A DNA stretch of 38,226 nt from Massilia arenae (GCF_008014745.1 NZ_VPFD01000048.1:1-38226); one strand, 5' to 3'; shown: positions 24,262-32,486, counted from the first letter of the stretch. A program made the numbers and translations. Notes: generated by a model not told the origin, from the letters alone.

Positions 24262-25704
24262 ATGAAAGAACTGACCACCGCCGCGGGCGCCCCCGTGGTC
24301 GACAACCAGAACACCATGACGGCCGGCCCGCGCGGCCCGGCCCTGCTGCAGGACGTGTGGTTCCTGGAAAAACTGGCCCACTTCGATCGCGAAGTGATTC
24401 CCGAACGCCGCATGCATGCCAAGGGCGGCGGCGCGTATGGCACCTTCACCGTGACCCACGACATCACGCGCTACACCAAGGCGCGCCTGTTCTCGGAAGT
24501 CGGCAAGAAGACCGAGCTGTTCATGCGCTTCTCGACGGTGGCCGGCGAACGCGGCGCCGCCGACGCCGAGCGCGACATCCGTGGCTTCGCGATGAAGTTC
24601 TATACCGAGCAGGGCAACTGGGACCTGGTCGGGAACAACACGCCGATCTTCTTCATGCGCGACCCGCTCAAGTTTCCCGACCTGAACCATGCGGTCAAGC
24701 GCGACCCGCGCACCGGCCTGCGCAGCGCCGACAACAACTGGGATTTCTGGTCCAGCCTGCCCGAGGCGCTGCACCAGGTCACGATCATCATGAGCGACCG
24801 TGGCATCCCCAGGAGCTTTCGCCACATGCACGGCTTCGGCAGTCACACCTTCAGCTTCATCAACGCCGCCAACGAACGTTTCTGGGTCAAGTTCACCTTC
24901 AAGACCCGCCAAGGCATCCAGAACCTGAGCGACGCCGAAGCCGCCACGGTGATCGGCCGCGACCGGGAGAGCAATCTGCGCGACCTGTACGACAGCATCG
25001 AGGCCGGCGACTTCCCGCGCTGGACCCTGTATGTGCAGATCATGCCCGAGAAAGAGGCGGCCACCTATCGGTACAACCCGTTCGACCTGACCAAGGTCTG
25101 GCTGCACGCCGACTATCCGCTGATCGAGGTCGGCGTGCTGGAGCTGAACCGCAACCCGGAAAACAACTTCGCCGAGGTCGAGCAGGCCGGCTTCAACCCG
25201 GGCCACATCGTGCCGGGCATCGGCTTCTCGCCCGACAAGATGCTGCAGGGCCGCCTGTTCTCCTACGGCGACGCGCTGCGCTACCGGCTGGGCGTGAACC
25301 ACCACCAGATTCCGGTGAACGCGCCGCGCTGCCCGGTGCACAGCTACCACCGCGACGGCGCGATGCGGGTCGATGGCAACCGTGGCGGCACCACCTCGTA
25401 CGAGCCGAATCGCCACGGCGAATGGCAGGAACAGCCCGACTTCAAAGAGCCGCCGCTGTCGCTCGAGGGCGCCGCCGACCACTGGAACCACCGGGTCGAC
25501 GACGATTATTACTCGCAGCCGGCCCTGCTGTTCCAGAAGATGTCGCCGGCCCAGCGCGAGGCGCTGTTCCAGAACACGGCGCGGGCGATCGCCGGCGCGT
25601 CGGACGAGGTCAAGGCGCGCCACATCGCCAACTGTACGATGTGCGATCCGGCCTACGGCGAAGGCGTGGCGCGCGCCATCCTGCAGGGCAGCGAGGGACG
25701 CTGA
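24262..25704 (+). CDS. katA: Monofunctional haem catalase, small-subunit type
   Basis: 480 residues, normal for clade-3 catalases. Active-site His52 (RRMHAKGGGAYG), the distal Asn in DLVGNNTPIFF (125-126) and the proximal haem-ligand Tyr in RLFSYGDALRYRLG are present. The last motif is slightly unusual: most relatives read SYPDT where this has SYGDA. It decomposes hydrogen peroxide in the cytoplasm. AGAGGA precedes the ATG. I see no obvious OxyR site in the short gap before the esterase gene, which would share its promoter. Confidence 0.96.
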   Translation: MKELTTAAGAPVVDNQNTMTAGPRGPALLQDVWFLEKLAHFDREVIPERRMHAKGGGAYGTFTVTHDITRYTKARLFSEVGKKTELFMRFSTVAGERGAADAERDIRGFAMKFYTEQGNWDLVGNNTPIFFMRDPLKFPDLNHAVKRDPRTGLRSADNNWDFWSSLPEALHQVTIIMSDRGIPRSFRHMHGFGSHTFSFINAANERFWVKFTFKTRQGIQNLSDAEAATVIGRDRESNLRDLYDSIEAGDFPRWTLYVQIMPEKEAATYRYNPFDLTKVWLHADYPLIEVGVLELNRNPENNFAEVEQAGFNPGHIVPGIGFSPDKMLQGRLFSYGDALRYRLGVNHHQIPVNAPRCPVHSYHRDGAMRVDGNRGGTTSYEPNRHGEWQEQPDFKEPPLSLEGAADHWNHRVDDDYYSQPALLFQKMSPAQREALFQNTARAIAGASDEVKARHIANCTMCDPAYGEGVARAILQGSEGR

Positions 25705-25753
25705 GCACGGGGCGGCCAGGCAAGGAAAGGCGCGGACGGGCCCGGTGCTATAG

Positions 25754-25776
25754 AATCCGCATCCTCGGTGCGGATT
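25754..25776 (+). promoter_or_regulatory. Hairpin between katA and the TRIC-family gene
   Basis: AATCCGCA (25754-25761) and TGCGGATT (25769-25776) form an exact 8-bp stem with a 7-nt loop. No T-run follows. It overlaps a TATAGAAT (25748-25755) that could be a -10. Terminator, operator or leader structure are all possible. Confidence 0.3.
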
Positions 25777-25802
25777 GCACCTTTCACGTCCAGAGGTAAG
25801 CC

Positions 25803-26501
25803 GTGTTCCCCGTTTCCGCGCTCGACATGGGCGCCGCCATGAAAACCCTGGTGCTGACGCTCGACCTGGTCGGCACCTTCGTGTTCGCCCTGAGCGGCGC
25901 CACCGCCGGCCTGCGGCGCCAGCTCGACCTGTTCGGCGTGCTGGTGCTGTCCTTCGTCGCCGCCACCTCGGGCGGCATCGTGCGCGACCTCCTGATCGGC
26001 GCCACGCCGCCGGCGGCCTTCACCGACTGGCGCTATCTGGGCGTGTCGCTGCTGGCCGGGGTGGCGATCTTCTTCTGGTCGCCCGCCCTGCACCGCCTGC
26101 GCCACCCGGTGCTGGTGTTCGACGGCGCCGGCCTGGCCCTGTTCTGCGTCGCCGGCGCCCAGAAGGCGCTGGTGTTCGGCCTGGAACCGGTGATGGCGGC
26201 GCTGCTCGGCATGTTGACCGGCATCGGCGGCGGCGTCGCGCGCGACGTGCTGCTGTCGAACGTGCCGGCCGTGTTCAGGTCGGACATCTATGCCGTCGCC
26301 GCCCTCGCCGGGGCCACCGTGGTGGTGGCGGGCGACGCCCTGGGGCTGCCCAGCACCCCGACCGCGCTGGCCGGCGCCGCCCTGTGCTTCGGCCTGCGCC
26401 TGGCGGCCATCCGCTACGGCTGGCACTTGCCGACGGCGCGCGCGCCGGAACAGGCCGAAGGCGACCAGGAGGCGGGCCGCGACGGCCGCGACGGGCGCTA
26501 G
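25803..26501 (+). CDS. TRIC/UPF0126 (YadS/YicG-like) seven-helix membrane protein
   Basis: 232 residues from GTG 25803 with AGAGG 7 nt upstream. Seven hydrophobic helices in two repeats, each with a glycine-rich signature: SGATAGLRRQLDLFGVLVLS with TSGGIVRDLLIG in the first, and GTGIGGGVARDVLLSNVPAV (from MLTGIGGGVARD) in the second. These fit the prokaryotic trimeric intracellular cation channel fold. Ion specificity in bacteria is not settled. The tail is acidic and polar. Its stop overlaps that of the convergent cysteine synthase gene in the tetranucleotide CTAG. Confidence 0.9.
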   Translation: MFPVSALDMGAAMKTLVLTLDLVGTFVFALSGATAGLRRQLDLFGVLVLSFVAATSGGIVRDLLIGATPPAAFTDWRYLGVSLLAGVAIFFWSPALHRLRHPVLVFDGAGLALFCVAGAQKALVFGLEPVMAALLGMLTGIGGGVARDVLLSNVPAVFRSDIYAVAALAGATVVVAGDALGLPSTPTALAGAALCFGLRLAAIRYGWHLPTARAPEQAEGDQEAGRDGRDGR

Positions 26502-27403
26502 AAATACTTCGAAAGGTAGAACGCTCCGGAGTCCGGGAAGATCGTCACGACGCGCGCATTGCCCAGTGTCGGCAGCAGGCGGGCGATGCCCGCCGCCACG
26601 CAGGCGCTCGAACCGCCGGCCAGAATACCCTCTTCGCGCGCCAGCCGGTGGATCCAGGCCAGCGCTTCTTCATCCGGCACCTGGACCACGTCGTCGACTA
26701 CCGCCGGCTCGAACACGGGCGAGGCACAGCCCTTGCCGACGCCCTCGATCGCGCTGGAGAATTCGCCGTTCGCCGGCAGGTCGGTCACCAGTTTCCGATA
26801 CGCCGAATCCAGCGGCTCGACCCCGATCACACGGATCGCCGGATTTCGCTCCTTGAGGTAGCGCCCGATGCCCGAGATCGTCCCGCCCGAGCCGACGCCG
26901 CACACGAAGACGTCGATCTGGCCTTCCATTTGCGCCCACAGTTCGGGGGCGGTGTCGCCGTAGTGCGCCTGGCTGTTAAGGGCCGAGCGGTATTGGTCGA
27001 GGTGGTGGGCGCCGCCCTGGCGGGCGATGTCCAGGGCCGTCTCCTGGTAGTCGGGACCGCGTTCGCCGTCGCACACGCGCACCGTGGCGCCATAGGCTTC
27101 GATGCGCCGGATCTTTTCACGGCTGGTGGCGACGGGGACGGCGACCTCGCAGTCCAGCCCGAGCACGGCGCTGGCCATGGCCAGCGCCGCGCCGGTATTG
27201 CCGGACGATGCCTCGACCACGCGCCCGGCCTGCGGCGGCAGCTTGCGCAGCATGGCCCGCACCATGCGGTCCTTGATGCTGCCGCCGGGATTCATGAATT
27301 CCAGCTTGGCCACCACGTTGGCGTCCGCGAATACACGGCCGAGCCTGACCACCGGGGTGTTGCCGATCGCTTCCATGACAGATGACTTGATCTGGGATTG
27401 CAC
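26498..27403 (-). CDS. PLP-dependent cysteine synthase family protein
   Basis: 301 residues from GTG 27403 (AAGGAAG upstream). Fold-type II PLP enzyme: MEAIGNTPVVRLG, PLP Lys44 in NPGGSIKDRM, substrate loop SSGNTG, phosphate loop GVGSGGTISG and C-terminal GGSSACVAAG. Overall it resembles CysK/CysM and the N-terminal half of cystathionine beta-synthase; CysM-type (thiosulfate-using) cannot be excluded. It would make cysteine from O-acetylserine. A 130-nt leader with a strong hairpin and a short upstream frame precedes it, so attenuation is possible. Confidence 0.9.
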   Translation of the reverse strand: MQSQIKSSVMEAIGNTPVVRLGRVFADANVVAKLEFMNPGGSIKDRMVRAMLRKLPPQAGRVVEASSGNTGAALAMASAVLGLDCEVAVPVATSREKIRRIEAYGATVRVCDGERGPDYQETALDIARQGGAHHLDQYRSALNSQAHYGDTAPELWAQMEGQIDVFVCGVGSGGTISGIGRYLKERNPAIRVIGVEPLDSAYRKLVTDLPANGEFSSAIEGVGKGCASPVFEPAVVDDVVQVPDEEALAWIHRLAREEGILAGGSSACVAAGIARLLPTLGNARVVTIFPDSGAFYLSKYF

Positions 27404-27436
27404 GCCACTTCCTTTCGAACGGGATCCGCACATGCC

Positions 27437-27517
27437 CTATCCGTCCAGCGGATATGCCGGCTGCATGCGAGGCACAACGAACAAGCGCCCGCACAAGGGC
27501 GGGCGCTGACGGTGCAT
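27437..27517 (-). CDS. Possible 26-residue leader peptide upstream of the cysteine synthase gene
   Basis: A frame from ATG 27517 (or in-frame ATG 27523) to TAG 27437 runs through the GC hairpin and ends 33 bp before the enzyme start. It reads MHRQRPPLCGRLF then VVPRMQPAYPLDG, with one Cys. No clear ribosome site. Suggestive position only. Confidence 0.25.
   Translation of the reverse strand: MHRQRPPLCGRLFVVPRMQPAYPLDG
27484..27507 (-). terminator. GC hairpin in the leader of the cysteine synthase gene
   Basis: AGCGCCCGC (27484-27492) and GCGGGCGCT (27499-27507) form a perfect 9-bp stem with a 6-nt loop. On the minus strand it is followed by TTGTTCGTT, a weak T-rich tract. It could terminate aquaporin transcripts or attenuate the cysteine synthase mRNA. 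Confidence 0.55.
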
Positions 27518-27539
27518 CGTCATAACAGGATGCGATTCG

Positions 27540-27569
27540 ATTTTAGTGCTTAATCTGCGTCAATGTCAG
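27540..27569 (-). promoter_or_regulatory. Putative sigma-70 promoter for the cysteine synthase gene
   Basis: Minus-strand CTGACA (27564-27569) and TAAAAT (27540-27545) are separated by 18 bp, in an AT-rich stretch between the aquaporin stop and the leader hairpin. Transcription would start near 27533, giving a leader of about 130 nt. Confidence 0.5.
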
Positions 27570-27615
27570 GAATTTTTTCTGCGCTATTTCCCCTAAGCTA
27601 AGAAGTTAAAGCGCT

Positions 27616-28365
27616 TCAGGTGCGCGCACCGAGACCGAAGCCCGGCTCCAGCTGACCCGTAACCGACGGCTCGACCGGTTCGCGCTGCAGCACCTTGCGG
27701 TACAAGACCCCGGCCAGCGCACCGCCGAGCAAGGGCGCGAGCCAGAACAGCCATAGCTGGGCCATCGCCCAGCCGCCGACGAACAGCGCCGGGCCGGTGC
27801 TGCGCGCCGGGTTGACCGAGGTATTCGTCACCGGGATGCTGATCAGGTGCACCAGGGCCAGCGCCAGGCCGATGGCGATGCCGGCGAAGCCGACCGGGGC
27901 CCGCGTGTGGGTCGCGCCCAGCACCACCAGCACGAACATGAAGCTCATCACCAGCTCGCACACGAAGGCCGCCTCGAGCGAGTAGCCGCCCGGCGAGTGA
28001 GCTCCATAGCCATTCGCCGCGAAACCGGCCTGGACGTCGAAGCCGGCCTTGCCGCTGGCGATCACATAGATCAGGGCCGCGGCCAGCACGGCGCCGGCCA
28101 CCTGCGCCACGACGTAGGGCGCCAGGTGGCGCGCCGGGAAGCGACCGCCGGCCCACAGGCCCACCGACACGGCGGGATTGAAATGGCCGCCCGAGATCGG
28201 GCCGAGCGCATAGGCCGCCGTCAGCACGGTCAGGCCGAAGGCCAGCGAAACCCCGGTCAGGCCGATGCCGACCTCGGGAAAGGTCGCGGCCAGCACGGCG
28301 CTGCCGCAGCCGCCCAGCACCAGCCAGAATGTGCCGATGAATTCGGCCAATAGTTTGTTCAACAT
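27616..28365 (-). CDS. aqpZ: Aquaporin Z
   Basis: 249 residues from ATG 28365 (GGGGGAG upstream; the ATG at 28380 lacks one). Six membrane helices and two NPA half-helices (HFNPAVS, 63-65; SVNPARS, 185-187). The water-selective filter residues match E. coli AqpZ: Phe43, His173, Thr182 and Arg188, so water rather than glycerol is the expected substrate. It is a stand-alone gene; the 136-bp upstream region holds a motif (28449-28468) also found upstream of the patatin gene. Confidence 0.95.
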   Translation of the reverse strand: MLNKLLAEFIGTFWLVLGGCGSAVLAATFPEVGIGLTGVSLAFGLTVLTAAYALGPISGGHFNPAVSVGLWAGGRFPARHLAPYVVAQVAGAVLAAALIYVIASGKAGFDVQAGFAANGYGAHSPGGYSLEAAFVCELVMSFMFVLVVLGATHTRAPVGFAGIAIGLALALVHLISIPVTNTSVNPARSTGPALFVGGWAMAQLWLFWLAPLLGGALAGVLYRKVLQREPVEPSVTGQLEPGFGLGART

Positions 28366-28448
28366 GACGCTCTCCCCCATCGTGCCGGGCGCACGTACGG
28401 CGCGCGCCTGCGGATTGCCATCGTGCTCTGGCCGGTGGCAAGTGCCTA

Positions 28449-28468
28449 TTGGACCAAAGGGCGATGGG
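28449..28468. promoter_or_regulatory. 20-bp motif (copy 1) upstream of aqpZ
   Basis: TTGGACCAAAGG followed by GCGATGGG. 16 of 20 positions match the segment at 32407-32426 in the patatin/DUF3313 divergent region. It lies 84-103 bp upstream of the aqpZ start. Possible shared operator. Confidence 0.4.
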
Positions 28469-28501
28469 GGGCATGGGCCCCGGGACCGAACGCGGGCGCC
28501 C

Positions 28502-29155
28502 TCAGCTATCGTCCTTGTCGACGCCGTCGCCGGCGAACACCGCGCCCGCCTCGAGCTCCAGGGTCTCGCGCACCAGCTGGGCCAGCGAGGTCGCGCCCAT
28601 CTTTTCCATCACCCGGGCGCGGTGAACCTTGATCGTTTTCTCGGCGATGCCCAGGTCGAAGGCGATCTGCTTGTTCAGGCGGCCCGAGACCACATGGCGC
28701 AATACCTGCTGCTCGCGCCGGGTCAGCGTATCGAGGTGGGCGCGGATCCGCTGCAGCTCGCGCCGCACCGCGCGCTCGTGGGCGTCGCGCGCCAGCGCAT
28801 GCCGGACGGCGGCCACGAAACTGTCCGCCTCGAGCGGCTTGAGCAGGAAGTCGTCGGCCCCGGCCTTCATGGCCCGCACGCCCAGTTCGACGTCGCCGCC
28901 GCCGGCGACGAACACGATGGCGCGCTCGGCGCCGCCCTGCTGCAGTTCGCGCAGCAGCGCCAGGCCGTCCAGGCCCGGCATGCGCACATCGATCACGGCG
29001 CAGCCGGGCATCGCGGGATCATGGGCCCGCAGGAAACCGTCGGTGCGGTCGAAGGCGGCGGCGCGCAGGCCCACGGCCTGCAGCAGACACGCCATGTAAT
29101 TCAGCGCGCCGACATTGCCATCGACAAGATAGGTCAGGGGTTCGATCGTATGCAT
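28502..29155 (-). CDS. FixJ-like LuxR-family response regulator with degenerate receiver (orphan)
   Basis: 217 residues from ATG 29155 (GGAAG 6 nt upstream, better than ATG 29161). The phospho-acceptor Asp56 (VIDVRMPGLDG) and Lys106 (FLLKPL) are kept. The second acidic-pocket residue is replaced (VDGN in place of VDDD), and the switch Thr/Ser is Ala84 (VFVAGGGDVE). The C-terminal HTH is intact (LTRREQQVLRHVVSGRLNKQ, then EKTIKVHRARVMEKM). No sensor kinase is adjacent. It may respond to a non-cognate kinase or work without phosphorylation. Neighbours are aquaporin Z downstream and the outer-membrane protein/patatin genes upstream. Confidence 0.9.
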   Translation of the reverse strand: MHTIEPLTYLVDGNVGALNYMACLLQAVGLRAAAFDRTDGFLRAHDPAMPGCAVIDVRMPGLDGLALLRELQQGGAERAIVFVAGGGDVELGVRAMKAGADDFLLKPLEADSFVAAVRHALARDAHERAVRRELQRIRAHLDTLTRREQQVLRHVVSGRLNKQIAFDLGIAEKTIKVHRARVMEKMGATSLAQLVRETLELEAGAVFAGDGVDKDDS

Positions 29156-29240
29156 AGGCATCTTCCGCTGTCAATCATCTGCGCATCGAGCGCGGTGCAG
29201 ACGATTCTAGATGCGCGACCAGGCACGCACGGGAGGACAG

Positions 29241-29256
29241 ATGGCATATTTGATAT
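29241..29256. promoter_or_regulatory. Short AT-rich palindrome upstream of the orphan response regulator
   Basis: CATAT-TTG-ATATG sits in the 225-bp gap between the regulator start and the outer-membrane protein stop. It is the most AT-rich spot of the gap; minus-strand TTGTGA lies next to it. Candidate promoter/operator, weak. Confidence 0.25.
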
Positions 29257-29380
29257 GTCACAAACATCGGGTGCGCTAAGCCGGCCTCCTGCGAAACCAA
29301 TCTTGAGTAACGCGGTCGCACAGCGTCTGTCTTTCTGCGCGCCCCGATTTTGACTGCACTTCGCCTGTAGAAATCGCTCA

Positions 29381-30121
29381 TCAGAAGCGGAAGCCGACGC
29401 CGATGTACAGGCCCTGCATCGTCGTGTCGAGTTCGATGCGCTCGCCACTGTACTTGGTCTTGAGCTGGCGGTAGCCGAACTTGATCGAGCGGTCCGGCCG
29501 CCAGGCATAGCTGGCGCCTACCAGCAACTGCCAGGCGTAGTCGCTGCCATCGAAGGTACCGACATCGAGGTAGCCGATCAGGTTCCAGCCCGGGTCCAGC
29601 GGGTAATGTCCGCGCACGCCGATATAGGGATCGACCGCATCCTTGCTCTGGCTGCGCTCGACGCCGCCCAGTCCGAGCGTCGGCTTCAGGTAGTTGTAAC
29701 GCAATCCCCCGATCAGGTCGACCGGCGCCGGCCCCTCGAGCGCCCGCCACGCGCCGCCCAGCGTATACATCTGCTGCACCGCTTCCACGTCCACCGTGCC
29801 GCGGGGGCTGGCGACGTCATCCGAGAGCTTGATGTAGATGGCGTCGAACAGGATGCCCCAGCGCCCCTTGCGCGCCTCGAAGGCGCCGGTGAGTCCGAAA
29901 TCGATCTTGTCCACCAGGTCGGAAAAGCTGTGGTCGCTCTCGACCGACAGGTCGCCCACCGTGGTCGTGCCGTCGAGACCGGCGGCCCACAGATACGGCG
30001 ACGCCTCGTACTCCCAATGCGCGCCCGCCGGCCCCTGGGCGGCGCACGGGCCCGCCCAGGCCGTCAACATTGCGCACGCTGCCAGCGCCGCTGCCGTCTT
30101 GCTCGTGAGACGAATGTTCAT
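29381..30121 (-). CDS. Outer-membrane beta-barrel protein, unknown function
   Basis: 246 residues. Signal peptide with cleavage near CAA-QGP (residue 28). The mature part alternates aromatic/hydrophobic strands (WEYEASPYLWAAGLDGTTTV, WGILFDAIYIKLSDD, WQLLVGASYAWRPD) and ends LYIGVGFRF, with the C-terminal Phe recognised by the BAM machinery. The YEASPYLWAAGLDG start is common in barrel proteins annotated only as hypothetical. GGAGG precedes the ATG. It begins 51 bp after the patatin stop on the same strand, so it may be the second gene of that unit. Confidence 0.85.
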   Translation of the reverse strand: MNIRLTSKTAAALAACAMLTAWAGPCAAQGPAGAHWEYEASPYLWAAGLDGTTTVGDLSVESDHSFSDLVDKIDFGLTGAFEARKGRWGILFDAIYIKLSDDVASPRGTVDVEAVQQMYTLGGAWRALEGPAPVDLIGGLRYNYLKPTLGLGGVERSQSKDAVDPYIGVRGHYPLDPGWNLIGYLDVGTFDGSDYAWQLLVGASYAWRPDRSIKFGYRQLKTKYSGERIELDTTMQGLYIGVGFRF

Positions 30122-30172
30122 GCCAACCTCCGATAGTCAAGACCTGCGATGGAGAAGGAATGCGGCGGCTTG

Positions 30173-32359
30173 CTAGGGCAGCCCGATGAACAGGTACAGC
30201 GACGAACGCCCGCCCTGCGCCAGCCCGGCGCCGAAGTACAGCGGGCCCAGCGGCGTCATGCCGCCCAGGTAGATGGAGGCCGCGGCTTGCCAGCCGTCGA
30301 GCCCTGTCTCGGTGTAGCGATTGCGCGCACTGCCGGCCTCGAGCGACATGCCGATGCGCAGGTCGCCGCTCAGACCCAGCGGCATGCGGCCGATGATCTT
30401 TTCCCCGCGCAGGATGGCAAAGCGCACATCGTCGGCCAGCACCTGGTTGCGCACATAGCCAGACAGGTTCAGGAAGCCGCCCAGCGCCCCGGCCTCGGCC
30501 AGCGGCAGCCGCCCGTCCGTCGAGCCGGTATAGTGCAGCCGGCCGTTGAGCACGTAATCACCCCAGACACGCGCGGCGCGTAGCTCGGTCGCCAGGCGGC
30601 TGTAGTCGCCGTGGTCGTGCCGAAACCAGGCGGCGCGCGCCGACCAGCCGCGGCTGGGAAAGAAGGCCCGGTCGAGCTGGTCGAAGTCGGCCACGACCTG
30701 CCAGCCACGCAGGGTCGTCTCGCCGGTCGGCAAGGTCGCTGGCCCGGTCTCGACCGTGGCATCGTATTTGCGCACCGTCCGCTCCAGGCGCAACTGGCCG
30801 GCGGTGCCGGCATTGATGCCGAGTCCAAGGCTGGCGCCGCGGTTGCGCAAGCGGTATTCGGCGATGCGGCTGTCGCCCTGGTACACATTGAGCCGGTCGC
30901 GTGCCACCGCCAGCGCCGGCTGGACGAAGAAGCGCTGGCGCGCCTCGATCGGCTGGTAGAACTGGGTGTACAGCGTGGCGCGCTCGCCGATCTGGACCCC
31001 GGACAGCCATTCGCCACCGAGCGGATTAAGCCATTTGCGGTGGTAGGCCATGCGCAGCGCGAAATCGTTCTCCTTGTTCGAGGCCTGGAGGTCGACGCCG
31101 AAGCGCAGGTAATCGGGTCCCCAGCTCTTCTCGGTGGGCGTGACCTGCAGGATGCGGCGCGCGCGGGTGCCCAGCAGCGCATAGTCGACGCTCTCGAAGT
31201 CGCCTTCGCCATACACACGGGCCAGGCCATCCTCCAGGCGCACGGTATCGAGCGGCTGGCCGGGGACGATATCGAGGTGTTCATGGACCAGCACCGGGTT
31301 CACATGGCGCAGGCCGGCGATCATGACGCCGTCGATGAGCGGCGCCGGCGGCGGCGGGCCGCGCAGGCGGGCAGTCCACGCCGCGTAGTCGGCGGCCGGC
31401 AGCGCGAGGCGCGCCAGTTGCGGCGCCAGGGCCTCGGCCGCCTTCTTGCCGCGCGCAGCGCCCTCGCGGAATTTCCCGAAATCGGCCGCCGTGATGCCCT
31501 TCAGGTCGGGCTGGATATAGATGTCGCCCGGTCCCAGCGAGGCGCGCGAAGCCTGGGCGTTCTGCTCCGTGAGGATATTGATCATTTGCAGGGACACGCT
31601 GGCCAGCGACTCCACCTGTTGCGGCTGCAGCAGCGGCGAGCCGACGTCGACCGCGATGACGACGTCGGCCTGGCAGCGCTCGCGCACCTCGCGCACCGGC
31701 AGGTTGTCGACCAGGCCGCCATCGACCAGGTAGCGTCCCTGGTAGGGCACCGGGGCCAGCACCGCCGGCACGCTCATGCTGGCGCGCATCGCGGCCGCCA
31801 GCTCGCCGCTGCGGAACACCACCCGCTCGCCGGTACCGATGTCGGTGGCCACGATCGACAGCGGCAGCGGCAGGCTCTCGATGATGCGTTCGCCGCGGTC
31901 GGCGCCGACCAGGGAGTTGAAGAACAGCTTGATCTTCTGGCCGCCGACCAGGCCGCGCGCCATGCGCAGGCCGTCCGGGGTGACGCCGGCTTCCAGGCTG
32001 GGGTAATAACTTTGCGCCAGGCGCCGCTCGCGATAGTTGGTTTCGCTGCGGGCCGGGTCGTCGTCGAACAGGTCATGCCAGTCGACCTTGCCCATGCGTT
32101 CGAGCATCTGCGGCGGCGTGAGCCCGCCGAGCCAGGCGCCCGCGACGAGCGAGCCCATGCTGGTGCCAGCCACGCAATGGACCGGCACCCGCAAGGCGTC
32201 GAGCACCTCCAGCACGCCGACGTGGGCGGTGCCGCGCGCCCCGCCGCCGCCCAGCACCAGGCCGATGCGCGGCCCCGGCTGCGCCCATGCCGTGGGACAG
32301 GCCGAGATCAGGGTGAGCGCCAATAGCAAGGCCAGGCGCAGGCAGGTGCTCGCCGTCAT
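30173..32359 (-). CDS. Patatin-like phospholipase with POTRA and beta-barrel (PlpD-like, type Vd secretion)
   Basis: 728 residues from ATG 32359; a longer frame to 32422 adds no signal peptide. Signal peptide ending near AWA-QPG (26). The patatin domain has oxyanion loop GGGGARG (37-43), nucleophile Ser67 in GTSMGS and Asp213 in DGGLVDNLP. A single POTRA-like segment (~345-410, PLIDGVMIAGLRHVNPVLVH) and a BamA/Omp85-type barrel (~425-728) follow, matching PlpD of Pseudomonas aeruginosa, in which the lipase is carried to the surface. The protein ends LFIGLP rather than with an aromatic residue. The region upstream is divergent with a lipoprotein gene. Confidence 0.92.
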   Translation of the reverse strand: MTASTCLRLALLLALTLISACPTAWAQPGPRIGLVLGGGGARGTAHVGVLEVLDALRVPVHCVAGTSMGSLVAGAWLGGLTPPQMLERMGKVDWHDLFDDDPARSETNYRERRLAQSYYPSLEAGVTPDGLRMARGLVGGQKIKLFFNSLVGADRGERIIESLPLPLSIVATDIGTGERVVFRSGELAAAMRASMSVPAVLAPVPYQGRYLVDGGLVDNLPVREVRERCQADVVIAVDVGSPLLQPQQVESLASVSLQMINILTEQNAQASRASLGPGDIYIQPDLKGITAADFGKFREGAARGKKAAEALAPQLARLALPAADYAAWTARLRGPPPPAPLIDGVMIAGLRHVNPVLVHEHLDIVPGQPLDTVRLEDGLARVYGEGDFESVDYALLGTRARRILQVTPTEKSWGPDYLRFGVDLQASNKENDFALRMAYHRKWLNPLGGEWLSGVQIGERATLYTQFYQPIEARQRFFVQPALAVARDRLNVYQGDSRIAEYRLRNRGASLGLGINAGTAGQLRLERTVRKYDATVETGPATLPTGETTLRGWQVVADFDQLDRAFFPSRGWSARAAWFRHDHGDYSRLATELRAARVWGDYVLNGRLHYTGSTDGRLPLAEAGALGGFLNLSGYVRNQVLADDVRFAILRGEKIIGRMPLGLSGDLRIGMSLEAGSARNRYTETGLDGWQAAASIYLGGMTPLGPLYFGAGLAQGGRSSLYLFIGLP

Positions 32360-32406
32360 TTTCCGAATGTCCTTTGCACTGTCGTGGCCGTCAATCGGCT
32401 TTGCGG

Positions 32407-32426
32407 TAGGACCAAAGGACAATAGG
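32407..32426. promoter_or_regulatory. 20-bp motif (copy 2) in the patatin/DUF3313 divergent region
   Basis: TAGGACCAAAGG followed by ACAATAGG. 16 of 20 positions equal the copy at 28449-28468. It lies 48-67 bp from the patatin start and 61-80 bp from the lipoprotein start, so it could serve either promoter. Confidence 0.4.
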
Positions 32427-32486
32427 CTTGTTCCGTCGATTCACCCAAGATGACGATGGCCATCAGACTTTTGAGGGATCCTTCAC

